Source: Schaalia canis (lineage in GTDB: Bacteria; Actinomycetota; Actinomycetes; Actinomycetales; Actinomycetaceae). Taken from it: a stretch of DNA of 64,000 nt. Every line of letters begins with the position of its first letter. The first letter of the stretch is position 1. This document shows, piece by piece, positions 43,064 to 51,976 of this stretch. The notes under the pieces are model-generated. The model searched no databases, was not told where the DNA came from, and saw only the letters and a program-made list of their open reading frames with translations. The position numbers and the translations under genes were made by a program. Location: contig NZ_RQZF01000001.1 of NCBI RefSeq assembly GCF_003858455.1, positions 496,001-560,000 on the forward strand, given 5' to 3'.

Positions 43064-43723
43064 CTAAGTGAGGCGGTATCCCATTCCTCGCACCGTCTCA
43101 AAACGTTTCTTACCCAGCTTGTTACGCAAGTAAGAGACGTACACGTCCACCACATTGGAACCTGGGTCAAAATCGAAGCCCCACACCGTATTGAGCAACT
43201 GTTCACGACTCAACACCTGTCCGGGGTTACGCAAGAAAGTTTCGGCCAAAGTGAACTCGCGGGCGGACAAGTCCACCCATCGTCCATCAACCTCAGCTCG
43301 TCGCGTTCTCAGATCCAGGGTGAGGCCATTGTGGGTGAGCTGGGTCGCCGCACTGGCCGGCGATTCTGACCGTAGACGCAGACGAATACGCACAAGGAGT
43401 TCTTCAAAGGAGAAGGGTTTAGGCATGTAGTCGTCGGCTCCCCCCTCAAGGCTGGCCACGCGGTCAGCTACCGAGGTTCGAGCTGTGAGCATGATGACTG
43501 GGGTGTTCACGCCTTGCCCTCGTAAACGTTCCAATACTTCAAAGCCGTCAATGTCTGGAAGTCCGACGTCAAGGACGATGAGGTCAACTCCTTCCTCGAC
43601 AGCCATAAAAATGCCTTCTTCTCCCGATCCTGTGGTGCGGGGGGTGAAACCCGCAGCTTTGAGGCCTTTTGCAATGAAGGCAGCGATCCTGTGTTCGTCC
43701 TCAATCACCAAGATAGTGCTCAT
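43064..43723 (-). CDS. OmpR/PhoB-family response regulator
   Basis: A 219-residue two-domain regulator. The receiver domain has the acidic pocket ED (9-10 region of VIEDEHR), phospho-acceptor Asp52 (IVLDVGLP), Thr80 and Lys102 (MPKPFSF). The winged-helix output domain ends in NVVDVYVSYLRNKLGKKRFETVRGMGYRLT, typical of the family. Its ATG overlaps the kinase stop (ATGA), so kinase and regulator are a coupled pair. The target genes may include the glycoconjugate operon upstream; this is inference. Confidence 0.95.
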   Translation of the reverse strand: MSTILVIEDEHRIAAFIAKGLKAAGFTPRTTGSGEEGIFMAVEEGVDLIVLDVGLPDIDGFEVLERLRGQGVNTPVIMLTARTSVADRVASLEGGADDYMPKPFSFEELLVRIRLRLRSESPASAATQLTHNGLTLDLRTRRAEVDGRWVDLSAREFTLAETFLRNPGQVLSREQLLNTVWGFDFDPGSNVVDVYVSYLRNKLGKKRFETVRGMGYRLT

Positions 43724-45204
43724 GCTTGAGTCCTCTCCTCAACGCTGTTCTTCACGGGGATACACATGGTGAAAGTTGATCCTTCGCCCAGAACTGATTC
43801 GATCTCTAATTCTCCCCCATGGGCACTCAGAATGCTCTCGACAATATTCAAACCAATGCCTGAGCCCTGCGCGTGGTGGTGGGCGTTAGTTCCGCGGGAG
43901 AAACGCTGTCGAACTTTGTCAATATCTCCAGGGGCAATCCCCACGCCTTCGTCAGTGACCCACATTTTGAGGGTATCCTCGCTCAGTGCTGAGCCAAGGA
44001 CAATGATCGAGCCTTTGCGGGAGTATTTCACCGCATTGTTTGCTAGCTGTAGCCAGGCCTGGGTGATCCGTGCAGCGTCAAGGACCTGCTCGCCTTCTGC
44101 GATACCTTCGAGGAACCATTGCCGCTCCCCCAGTGCACGCGCCTTGGAAAACACCTGCTCTGTTAAACCGGCAACGTCGCTCAATACTGGCGAGACAAAA
44201 TCGCTTTGCCCGGACTTTGCGAGCATCAAAATGTCGTTGACAAGTCCAGCCATTCGATCAAGCTCATCGATTGATAGTTCCCGAACTTCCTCAACGTCGC
44301 TGCTGTCATAAATATCGAGCAGTTCAAGGTGCCCACGGACCACGGTGATGGGGGTGCGAAGTTCATGCCCCACGTCGTTCAGGAGATCGCGTTGGGCGCG
44401 CACGGAGTTTTCAACTCGATCCAACATCTTATTGAAGGCTGCGGCCAGTGCCCCCAAGTCGTCAGCGCTTCGGACGGGCACGCGGCTCGTGAGATCTCGC
44501 TCGTCAATGCTTTCTGCTGCTTCACGCAATTCCTCAATTGGGTGAAGCAGCCGGCGCACCAGAGGCCATGCGGCAGCGACCACAAGCGCAAGGGTGATTG
44601 CCGCAGCAGCGGCGTAGAGCATCATTGCTCGACGCAGGTCGCGGGTGGCCTGCCCAAAGTCCACCACATACAGCAGTGCTCCCTGCTGGTCGGCTTTACG
44701 GATCGGAGCGATGAGGAGCTTGTAGGTGGTAGTCGAGGTGCTCACTGTCTCGATGATGATGTTTTCTCCGGTAACCAGTGGCCTCACATAGGCCATCAGT
44801 TCATCGTCTTTTTCGGGATGAATATCCGTCGAGGGCGGCACGAACTTCGGAGTCCCGTTCACGAAGCCAACTGCCCCTTCGGTGTGCCCAAGAACCTGCG
44901 TTTGCAGATGCTGGTAGAGCAGATCCTGAGGGGTTGCGAAGGGGCGTTGAGTTTTGCGGTCAACACCTTTGTAGGCAAGGTCGATGAGTTCGTCTCGGAC
45001 GCGCTCAAGGTGGGCCTGTGTAGAGGCGTGAATGCTGCGCTCTTGAAGCGTCGATAACAGGGTGCCTGAGATTGCGACGGCAATACCTGCGATCAGTACC
45101 ATCGCCCACATGAGGCGGGTGTGGATCGAGGTGGTTCTCAGAGCCGGAAGGACACGCATGTCCCCATTATCCAGGGTGCTATCACCTTCACGCAGCAGTA
45201 TCAT
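43720..45204 (-). CDS. Sensor histidine kinase with HAMP domain
   Basis: A 494-residue kinase. Two transmembrane helices (about 31-51 and 192-213) enclose a sensor domain of about 140 residues. Then HAMP (LRRLLHPIEELREAAESID), HisKA with the phospho-His in GHELRTPITVVRGHL, and an ATPase domain with N box LANNAVKYS, G1 DEGVGIAPGDI and G2 GSGIGLNIVESIL. The ATG at 45204 follows GGAGG by 5 bases; an inner ATG at 45159 with a GATAAT -10 before it could be a second, leaderless start. It lies 30 bases after the UDP-sugar dehydrogenase gene. Confidence 0.94.
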   Translation of the reverse strand: MILLREGDSTLDNGDMRVLPALRTTSIHTRLMWAMVLIAGIAVAISGTLLSTLQERSIHASTQAHLERVRDELIDLAYKGVDRKTQRPFATPQDLLYQHLQTQVLGHTEGAVGFVNGTPKFVPPSTDIHPEKDDELMAYVRPLVTGENIIIETVSTSTTTYKLLIAPIRKADQQGALLYVVDFGQATRDLRRAMMLYAAAAAITLALVVAAAWPLVRRLLHPIEELREAAESIDERDLTSRVPVRSADDLGALAAAFNKMLDRVENSVRAQRDLLNDVGHELRTPITVVRGHLELLDIYDSSDVEEVRELSIDELDRMAGLVNDILMLAKSGQSDFVSPVLSDVAGLTEQVFSKARALGERQWFLEGIAEGEQVLDAARITQAWLQLANNAVKYSRKGSIIVLGSALSEDTLKMWVTDEGVGIAPGDIDKVRQRFSRGTNAHHHAQGSGIGLNIVESILSAHGGELEIESVLGEGSTFTMCIPVKNSVEERTQA

Positions 45205-45234
45205 TCACGCCTCCACAGTCATAGTGGAGGTGGC

Positions 45235-46578
45235 TTAGCGGCCAAGGCCGTGGTATTCCCAGCCTGCTTCACGCCATTGCACGGGGTCAAGAGCGTTACG
45301 CGCATCCATCATGATGGGGGTGTCCACAAGTTCCGCGCAACGCTGCGGATCCAAGCCGGTGAAGTCGGCCCATTCTGTTGCCAGGATGACCAGGCGGGCA
45401 TCAGCCAGGGCGTCCTCGGTGCGTTCCTCGGTACGGAGCTCAGGTGCGGCGGCGCGGACGAGAGGCAGTGCCTTGGGATCAGTGACGACAACCTGAGCAC
45501 CGAGCTCATGCAGTCGGCGGGCCACATCAAGGGCAGGCGAATCACGGATGTCGTCGCTATTGGGTTTGAATGCTGCCCCGAGGACGGTGATCTTTGCTCC
45601 CTTGAGGTCGCCACCCAGTCGGCCAACAGCGAAGTCAATAACGCGTTGACGACGACGCTGGTTGATGGCGTCAATATCGCGAAGGAAGGATACGGCATCC
45701 TCAACGCCTAGTTCTTCTGCGCGTGCCATGAAGGCGCGAATATCCTTGGGCAGGCAGCCGCCTCCAAAGCCAATACCGGCCCCAAGGAAACGGCGCCCAA
45801 TGCGCGGGTCTCGGCCAATAGCGTCAGCCAGAACAGTGACGTCACCTCCGGTGGCTTCACAGAGCTCAGCCATGGCGTTAATGAAGCTGATCTTGGTGGC
45901 GAGGAAGGAATTGGCGGCCACCTTTACCAGCTCGGCTGTGGGATAGTCGGCAATGAGGCGTTCAATGCCTTCTTCGAGTAGCGCAGCGTAGACCCTATCA
46001 AGCTGTTCCTTAGCATATTCACCGTTCACGGTATAGCTGTGGGTGGCGGCATCCTTTTCCAGGCCGTAGACGATGCGGTCGGGGTGGAGAGTGTCTTGGA
46101 CGGCAAATCCTTCACGGAGGAACTCAGGATTCCACAGCAGGGGAATCCCTGATTCGGCAAGGCGGTCGGCAATCAGCTGTGCGGTACCGACAGGAACTGT
46201 GGACTTACCAACTACGATTGGGCGATGCTCGGCATTAGCGGGAACATGCTCCATGATCGTGTCAACAGCCGACCACACAAAGCGCATGTCAGCAGCCTTA
46301 GCGTCCTTTGACTGGGGTGTACCAACGGCAATGAAATGCACGTCAACCTCGTCAAGCTGAGCCTGTGTTGGGTCAGCGGTGAAACGCAGGCGACCGCTTT
46401 CAAGTGCGGGAATCAACACCTCTTCAAATCCTGGCTCGTAGAAGGGTGCCTCTCCGCGGGAAAGTCGCTCGATCTTGATGGGATCAACGTCAAGGCCAAT
46501 AACGTCGTGGCCGAGTTGAGCCATGCACGCAGCATGAACAGCACCCAGGTATCCGCAACCAATTACTGAAATACGCAT
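45235..46578 (-). CDS. ugd: UDP-glucose 6-dehydrogenase family protein
   Basis: Oxidises UDP-glucose to UDP-glucuronate with NAD+ in two steps. The 447-residue protein has the Rossmann motif ISVIGCGYLGAVHAACMA, the substrate segment NPEFLREGFAVQDTLHPDR, and the catalytic Cys in FGGGCLPKDIRAF. Relatives use GDP-mannose or UDP-ManNAc, so the exact sugar is not certain. It follows the kinase/glycosyltransferase operon by 52 bases and probably supplies it with a uronic acid donor. Confidence 0.9.
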   Translation of the reverse strand: MRISVIGCGYLGAVHAACMAQLGHDVIGLDVDPIKIERLSRGEAPFYEPGFEEVLIPALESGRLRFTADPTQAQLDEVDVHFIAVGTPQSKDAKAADMRFVWSAVDTIMEHVPANAEHRPIVVGKSTVPVGTAQLIADRLAESGIPLLWNPEFLREGFAVQDTLHPDRIVYGLEKDAATHSYTVNGEYAKEQLDRVYAALLEEGIERLIADYPTAELVKVAANSFLATKISFINAMAELCEATGGDVTVLADAIGRDPRIGRRFLGAGIGFGGGCLPKDIRAFMARAEELGVEDAVSFLRDIDAINQRRRQRVIDFAVGRLGGDLKGAKITVLGAAFKPNSDDIRDSPALDVARRLHELGAQVVVTDPKALPLVRAAAPELRTEERTEDALADARLVILATEWADFTGLDPQRCAELVDTPIMMDARNALDPVQWREAGWEYHGLGR

Positions 46579-46630
46579 TGTTGTCTTCTTTCGCTGTGGG
46601 AGGGTAGTGGTGAGTCGTCAATTGTGTGGA

Positions 46631-47749
46631 TCAACGTGCGGCAAGGGTGGCATCCACCCATTCAGCTAGCCACGATTGAGCCGATGGTCGGAAGGAGTAA
46701 ACGAAGGACAAACGCAGGCGGCTTGCCTTCTCGTAGGTGGACAATCGCTGGGCGGAAACACCAAGAGCGTCGGCAATGGTGCTGATCGTCTCTGTCAAGG
46801 CTGGGCGCATCGCTGCTGGGAAGTGCCCCTGCACGATACGCAGTTCCACGTGAGCCAGGAGGTTCCCCAGATCCAAGGCCGCCTCGGCGCGCGCCGCCGT
46901 GTCAAGATCCAAAACATTCAGAGTCTGACCGTCCCAAAGTAACTGCTTATCATGCAGATCCCGGTGGGCACTCACCCACTGCGCATGAGGGCTTTGTTGA
47001 TCGGCAGCAGCCAGGTCGGCACACACCTCGTCAACAGCGATGCCCAACATGCCAAGTGAGGGAACTGAGTCATGGCGAAGCGCATGCTTGTGCCAGGTGC
47101 GCAGCACATGGGCTTCTTTCTCTGGAGTGTGCACAGGAAGATCAGCATCCTGCTGAGCCAATGCAGGCCAGTGTTCCTCAAGGGCTTTCCAGCCATCCAG
47201 CCCATCGTCAGCCAGAGCATGAAGAGTCGTGCCCGGCAAAAGGGGGAACTTCAGGTGGGCCTCCCCGATTTCTGTCACAGGCGCACTGCCCAGGCCAGCA
47301 CGTTCGCATAAGGTGTTCACGGCGGCGGTAGCATCGGCAATCCCTTGAGCCTTCCCGCGACGAAGATACTTGGTGACCTCGTCACGTCCAATAACAACCG
47401 CACGTTTTCCAAGACGGTGTACGGCAAGGGTCGCGTCATAGGGTGGGAGTAGGGCCGGAAGTTTTGCATCAGTTGCGTAGGGCGCAACCCATGCGCTGCC
47501 GTGAGCATCAATACTGCCCGCACGTAAGAGCCCTTCCGCATCGCGACCTTCACAGATCAGGCCACCATCGGCAGCGGGCCACGCCCGACGAATCGAGGTA
47601 AGTAACGGGTGGGCAAGATCAACTTCACTGCCACCGTCGCGGTCTTTCACGATATCGATGTCGGCGTGCAGGCTGTAGAGGCGAGCCAATGCAGGGCTGT
47701 GGTGTTCCCCCCATGCGGGGCCTGTGATTGTCGTGGTGTGCGCGTTCAT
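46631..47749 (-). CDS. Aminoglycoside-phosphotransferase-fold kinase 1
   Basis: A 372-residue kinase-like protein. Catalytic segment: SAHRDLHDKQLLW (HxDxxxxQ in place of the HGDxxxxN of antibiotic kinases) and NVLDLDTA for the metal-binding Asp. A sugar-kinase role (as in maltokinase and glucosamine kinase, which also carry Gln here) fits better than antibiotic resistance. It has a Lys at KYLRRGK and a LKFPLLPGTTLHAL hinge. Its ATG overlaps the stop of the second kinase (ATGA). Last gene of the six-gene overlapping operon. Confidence 0.8.
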   Translation of the reverse strand: MNAHTTTITGPAWGEHHSPALARLYSLHADIDIVKDRDGGSEVDLAHPLLTSIRRAWPAADGGLICEGRDAEGLLRAGSIDAHGSAWVAPYATDAKLPALLPPYDATLAVHRLGKRAVVIGRDEVTKYLRRGKAQGIADATAAVNTLCERAGLGSAPVTEIGEAHLKFPLLPGTTLHALADDGLDGWKALEEHWPALAQQDADLPVHTPEKEAHVLRTWHKHALRHDSVPSLGMLGIAVDEVCADLAAADQQSPHAQWVSAHRDLHDKQLLWDGQTLNVLDLDTAARAEAALDLGNLLAHVELRIVQGHFPAAMRPALTETISTIADALGVSAQRLSTYEKASRLRLSFVYSFRPSAQSWLAEWVDATLAAR

Positions 47750-49011
47750 CGGATCAACTCCTCAATGCGATCAAGACGGGTGTTGATGCTGTGATGCCAC
47801 AGGGGGTCGCCGGCGCGTAGAGGTTCAACAGCGCGTTCCAGCAGTGACGCCGCCTGGGCCAGATGAATATCGGATCGAGCGGGAATGTACGCCCCACCCG
47901 CGGCGTAACCAGCAAGGAAAGCTTCTGCCTGCTCCTCATCACATTCAGCCAGGTAGGAGCCGATATCTTTCGTTGCGGGGGCAAGACAGACGCGATCAAA
48001 ATCGGTCAGCCACAACCGCCCGCTGACCCCGTCAATAAGAACTTGATCAGGAGAGGCATCGCCGTGACTGAGCATCAAGGGGCTACCTGAAGGAAGGGCG
48101 AGGGCGCTGGCAAGGTCGCGTAGGCGTCGCGCCGTCGAGGCGCTGAGGTATTCAAGGATTCCAGCGTGTGCCAATGCTTGACGCTTGGGATTTGATGCGC
48201 GTCCAGTTACTGATGATGCCAGGCGCGGAGGCATGACCGCGATGCCAAGGTGAAGGGCTGCGAAAAGGCGGCCCGCATCGTAGTGGTAGACCAAGCATTG
48301 GCTGTCGCGGTCAAGAACGTCCTCGCATGCTTTGAGATCCGAGGTACCGCAGTAGGCAAGAAAGCTGGCGTGTTGACCGGCAATAACCCCATACTTACCT
48401 GCACTTTCTGCGGGCATGGGGGTCACTTCTGCGTAAGCGTAGGCGCTGGGCATCTGCGTGTCGCGGGTAGCTCCGCTCTGGCTTCGGATGGGAGTGTCCA
48501 TCCGTTCAGGCAGAGGAACAATGCCTTCAAGGAAGGTGTAGAGGTCGTGGGTAAGAACCGAGGGATTAGCCTGCACGCGAACAACCCCAAGATCATTGCG
48601 TACCACCAGGCGACGCAGTGGGTTATAGCGCAGAATCTGCGAATTCCCACTGCCCAGGGGGTGAAAGGGAAGGGAGGGATAAATGGATCCAAGCTCCGCG
48701 AAGTAGGGCAGCAGAGCAGGATCAGCCGCAATAGGTCCACTGTCGCAGAGCAGACCGTCGGGCATTTCACGGATGACGGTGGAGTATCCCTTTGCTTCGG
48801 CCTGCTGGCTTGCTTTTCGCGCTTTGGAGTGGCTGATAGGCCACAGCAGGCGCAGCCAGCCAAGTTCAGCGTGAGTGTGTGCGTCCTTGATGGAGGCGAT
48901 GATCGAAACCTCCGGCTTGATGCGCAGGCGATTTACCCGCACCTCGCGGCCGTAAAGTTCACTCAGCTTCGGGCCGTCAAGTAGGAGGTTGAGAGCTTCA
49001 AGGGTGTTCAT
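47746..49011 (-). CDS. Aminoglycoside-phosphotransferase-fold kinase 2
   Basis: A 421-residue relative of kinase 1 with a longer N-lobe. The catalytic loop reads LSHGDASPDQVLID (HGDxxxxQ) and the metal-binding segment is LWLTDFDRV. The N-lobe starts with NTLEALNLLLDGPKLSELYG and has a beta-rich segment typical of kinases. Overlaps its neighbours on both sides by 4 bases, between the ABC exporter and kinase 1. Function inferred as phosphorylation of a sugar or glycolipid; no substrate can be named. Confidence 0.78.
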   Translation of the reverse strand: MNTLEALNLLLDGPKLSELYGREVRVNRLRIKPEVSIIASIKDAHTHAELGWLRLLWPISHSKARKASQQAEAKGYSTVIREMPDGLLCDSGPIAADPALLPYFAELGSIYPSLPFHPLGSGNSQILRYNPLRRLVVRNDLGVVRVQANPSVLTHDLYTFLEGIVPLPERMDTPIRSQSGATRDTQMPSAYAYAEVTPMPAESAGKYGVIAGQHASFLAYCGTSDLKACEDVLDRDSQCLVYHYDAGRLFAALHLGIAVMPPRLASSVTGRASNPKRQALAHAGILEYLSASTARRLRDLASALALPSGSPLMLSHGDASPDQVLIDGVSGRLWLTDFDRVCLAPATKDIGSYLAECDEEQAEAFLAGYAAGGAYIPARSDIHLAQAASLLERAVEPLRAGDPLWHHSINTRLDRIEELIR

Positions 49012-50813
49012 GCGTTCTCCACTCGGATATCGTCAGCGGAGCGTCCAGAAGTGGACACCCATTGCCGGAAGGTTTCGGACTCTTCAAGGAGTTTTGCGGG
49101 AGGCGCGTCCAGAAGGACCTGCCCATCTTGGAGCCACAGGACACGGCTGGCGCGCAGCACAACTTCGACATCGTGAGTGACTGCCAGGGTGGTGCGGCCC
49201 TTCACGAGACTGTCAATGGCGTCAAGCACTTGGGAGGCTGCTTCGGGATCGAGGCCGGTGGTGGCCTCGTCAAGGATGACGACGGGCGCATCACGCAAGA
49301 GGGCGCGGGCAATCGCAATACGTTGACGCTGACCACCCGATAAGGTCCCGCCACGCTCCCCCACCACCGTTTCGTAGCCCTGCGGTTGGGCGAGGATGAA
49401 CGGTTCAGCGTTGGCCGCGCGAGCAGCCGCCTCCACCTCAGCGTCGGTGGCGTCCATGCGACCCATGCGAATGTTTTCGCGGATGGTACCGGCGAAAAGA
49501 ACGGCCTCCTGGTGAAGGGTGGAAATATTGGCGCGCAACTGGGTCAAATCAAGGTCCGGCAGGGGGTACTCGTCAAGGAAAACCTGACCCGAAGTGGGGT
49601 CCTGCGCGCGGGTGAGGAGGGAAACAAGCGTGGATTTACCCGCCCCGGAGGGGCCAATAATGGCAACGTATTCACCTGGGCGTACCCGCAGGTCAACTCC
49701 CTTGAGGATCGTTCGACCTTCGTACTGGGTGTAGACCTCCTCGAAGTGCAACCAGCCGCGGAAAGCTTCGGGCCGCACCGGATCTTCAGGGGTGACGATC
49801 TCAGGCTGGATCGCCATGAGGTCCGCAACGCGTTCACCCGAGGCCGACGCCTTGGCAATACGACCGGTGTACTTTGCCATGTCACGCAGGGGCTTCATGG
49901 TGGTACGCAGATACGTGGTGAAGAGGACAAGTTCCCCGACGGTCATACCGCCATTGAGGACGCGCCAACCGCCGCCGATAAGAACCGCTGCCGTTGCTAA
50001 ACCAACGATGACGTCGGTGCTGCGCTCCAGACGAGCCGACAAACGAAGGGTTTTCACGCCTTCAATAAGTGACGCCTGATTGGCACCAATGAAACGCTTT
50101 TCAATGAGGGACTCCAGGCCGTAGGTTTGCACGACCTTAATGGACGCCAGGGATTCTTGTGCCGTGTTCGCCAACTGACCCTCACCCTTGCGGCTCTTGC
50201 GCGATGCGGTGGTGATACGCGAGGAAGTCCCGCGAGAGCCAAGGAAAAAGACCACGATAGCAATGACGACAACGCACGCCAGCAACGGGTCAAGAATGAA
50301 CATGACCACGAGCATGACAATCAAGGTTGCGATATTCGCCAGGAGAGGAAGCCCCGCAGTGATCGCAACTTCCTGGAGGCGAGCCACGTCAGAAACAATG
50401 CGCTGAACGGTGTCAGCACTGCGGTTTTGCGCATGGAACTGCTGATCAAGGCTTTGCACATGCCGGAAAACGCGGGCTCGTAGAGAAGCAGCTACGCGAG
50501 AACCCACAATGGCGAAACAAACCGTTGCCAGATAGTTTGCTGCAGCCCGCAATGCGACGGTGCTGACAAGAAGGGCACCACAGACGAAGAGCAGTGTCAG
50601 CGGGTCAAAGGTTGCGGCTGCGCCCTCGCCAGGCGTGGGAGTGAGCGCGTCGTCAATGACGATCTTCAGCGGCCAGGGTTCAAGAACACGGAAGGCAACC
50701 TCAAGCATGAGGGCAAGCACGCCCACGGAGATCATCGGCCATTGTGGCTTGATCTCGGGACGTACCAGCGCCAAGGTGCGCCGGGTTGCCTGAGGTTTCC
50801 TTCGAGAGCTCAC
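49008..50813 (-). CDS. ABC exporter, fused membrane and ATPase domains
   Basis: A 601-residue half-transporter of the MsbA/type-IV class, working as a homodimer. Six transmembrane helices lie in the first ~330 residues. The ATPase domain has IGPSGAGKSTLVSLL, LSGGQRQRIAIAR and VVILDEATTGLD, all intact. Its place between two glycosyltransferases and two kinases suggests that it flips or exports a glycosylated product, such as a glycolipid or wall glycan. The stop overlaps the kinase 2 start (ATGA). Confidence 0.93.
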   Translation of the reverse strand: MSSRRKPQATRRTLALVRPEIKPQWPMISVGVLALMLEVAFRVLEPWPLKIVIDDALTPTPGEGAAATFDPLTLLFVCGALLVSTVALRAAANYLATVCFAIVGSRVAASLRARVFRHVQSLDQQFHAQNRSADTVQRIVSDVARLQEVAITAGLPLLANIATLIVMLVVMFILDPLLACVVVIAIVVFFLGSRGTSSRITTASRKSRKGEGQLANTAQESLASIKVVQTYGLESLIEKRFIGANQASLIEGVKTLRLSARLERSTDVIVGLATAAVLIGGGWRVLNGGMTVGELVLFTTYLRTTMKPLRDMAKYTGRIAKASASGERVADLMAIQPEIVTPEDPVRPEAFRGWLHFEEVYTQYEGRTILKGVDLRVRPGEYVAIIGPSGAGKSTLVSLLTRAQDPTSGQVFLDEYPLPDLDLTQLRANISTLHQEAVLFAGTIRENIRMGRMDATDAEVEAAARAANAEPFILAQPQGYETVVGERGGTLSGGQRQRIAIARALLRDAPVVILDEATTGLDPEAASQVLDAIDSLVKGRTTLAVTHDVEVVLRASRVLWLQDGQVLLDAPPAKLLEESETFRQWVSTSGRSADDIRVENA

Positions 50814-51976
50814 GACTCCTCCACATCCTTATCGTCAATACCAGCACACTGGAAAATACGGGCGACAACCCCGGCCCAGGAATGCTGTGTTTGGGCTAAT
50901 TCACGTCCCTTTGCACCCAGTTCTGCGCGCCGCTTGGGGTCCGCTGCGAGGGCGTCAATCGCGGCGGCAAGTTCGGCCGGAGCTGATGGGGTCACGAGCA
51001 TGCCCGCGCCGTTGAGCACCTGAGGAATCTGACCGATTGAAGTGGCCACTACTGGTAAACCTGCAGCCATGTACTCGTAGACCTTCAGGGGAGAGAAGTA
51101 GTGGGCATCCTCGCTGTCTGGCGCCGGGTAGGGGGCGACAGCAATCGCTGATCCTGCCAGATGGGCAGGCATATCGGCCGGCGGAATCGCCCCGCGAAAA
51201 TCAGCATTAACACCCAACTCGCGAGCGCGCTCTTCAAGGGCAGCGCGTTCGGGGCCGTCGCCAAGGATACGTAGTGTCCACGGGCGCTTGGCCAAGGATG
51301 CGGCTTCGAGCAGATCAGGCACTCCATGCCAGGGCTTGAGAGTCCCCACGAAGGTGACAACAACGGAGGAGGCGTCCTCAGGCTGAGGGTGGATACGGTC
51401 CACGTTCACACCATTGGCGACCGTGTGGACACGCCCAGATCCCGTGTGTTCGCGCACCCAATCGCTGACGGGGTCGGACACGCAGATGGTGGCGTTGGCT
51501 GCCTCGACCTGTGCGCGCAGGGCAGACCAGGCTTCGTCCTCGTGGACGAGAATACGATGGGCTGCCTGTTCTTCTATGAGAGGCGCGTTCACTTCCAGGA
51601 TGGCAGCGGGCTTCTCGCCGCTGTTCCCGCTGTGTGACAGTGCGGCCGCGCGCACATCAGCCAGGACGGTGGAGAACAACGAGTAGCGTTCGTAGATGGC
51701 GTCAGGGGCGTCAACAATCAGCGTGTCAGCGATTGCTCGCGAGGCATCCTGCTGGGCGCGCTCACGCTCTTCAGGGTCCTTTGCGCGGATCGGGTAGTCA
51801 ATGACTTTCAGGTCAGCTAAGTCGGCGGGAACATCACTGCCGCGCCGGACGGCGTAGACGGTCACCTCGTGTCCACGGGCGCGCATTTGGCGCACGACTT
51901 CTTGGATGTGGACGGAGGCACCCTTGGTGCCAAAAACCGGGATGCCGGGGTCAACGCAGACGTAGGCGATGCGCAT
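50810..51976 (-). CDS. GT4-family glycosyltransferase A
   Basis: A 388-residue GT-B enzyme. The start is the ATG at 51976, behind AAAGGAA; its A overlaps the previous stop (TAATG). MRIAYVCVDPGIPVFGTKGA opens the N-domain, and the C-domain carries the retaining-GT4 signature (FSPLKVYEYMAAGLPVVATS) with E-x7-E-like acidic residues. It transfers a sugar from a nucleotide donor, possibly the uronate made by the dehydrogenase. Acceptor unknown. Confidence 0.9.
   Translation of the reverse strand: MRIAYVCVDPGIPVFGTKGASVHIQEVVRQMRARGHEVTVYAVRRGSDVPADLADLKVIDYPIRAKDPEERERAQQDASRAIADTLIVDAPDAIYERYSLFSTVLADVRAAALSHSGNSGEKPAAILEVNAPLIEEQAAHRILVHEDEAWSALRAQVEAANATICVSDPVSDWVREHTGSGRVHTVANGVNVDRIHPQPEDASSVVVTFVGTLKPWHGVPDLLEAASLAKRPWTLRILGDGPERAALEERARELGVNADFRGAIPPADMPAHLAGSAIAVAPYPAPDSEDAHYFSPLKVYEYMAAGLPVVATSIGQIPQVLNGAGMLVTPSAPAELAAAIDALAADPKRRAELGAKGRELAQTQHSWAGVVARIFQCAGIDDKDVEES

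Noticed and set aside
46631-49011. Two possible aminoglycoside-resistance genes
   Set aside because: The catalytic loop has Gln instead of Asn and the genes lie inside a glycosyltransferase operon; a housekeeping sugar-kinase role fits better.
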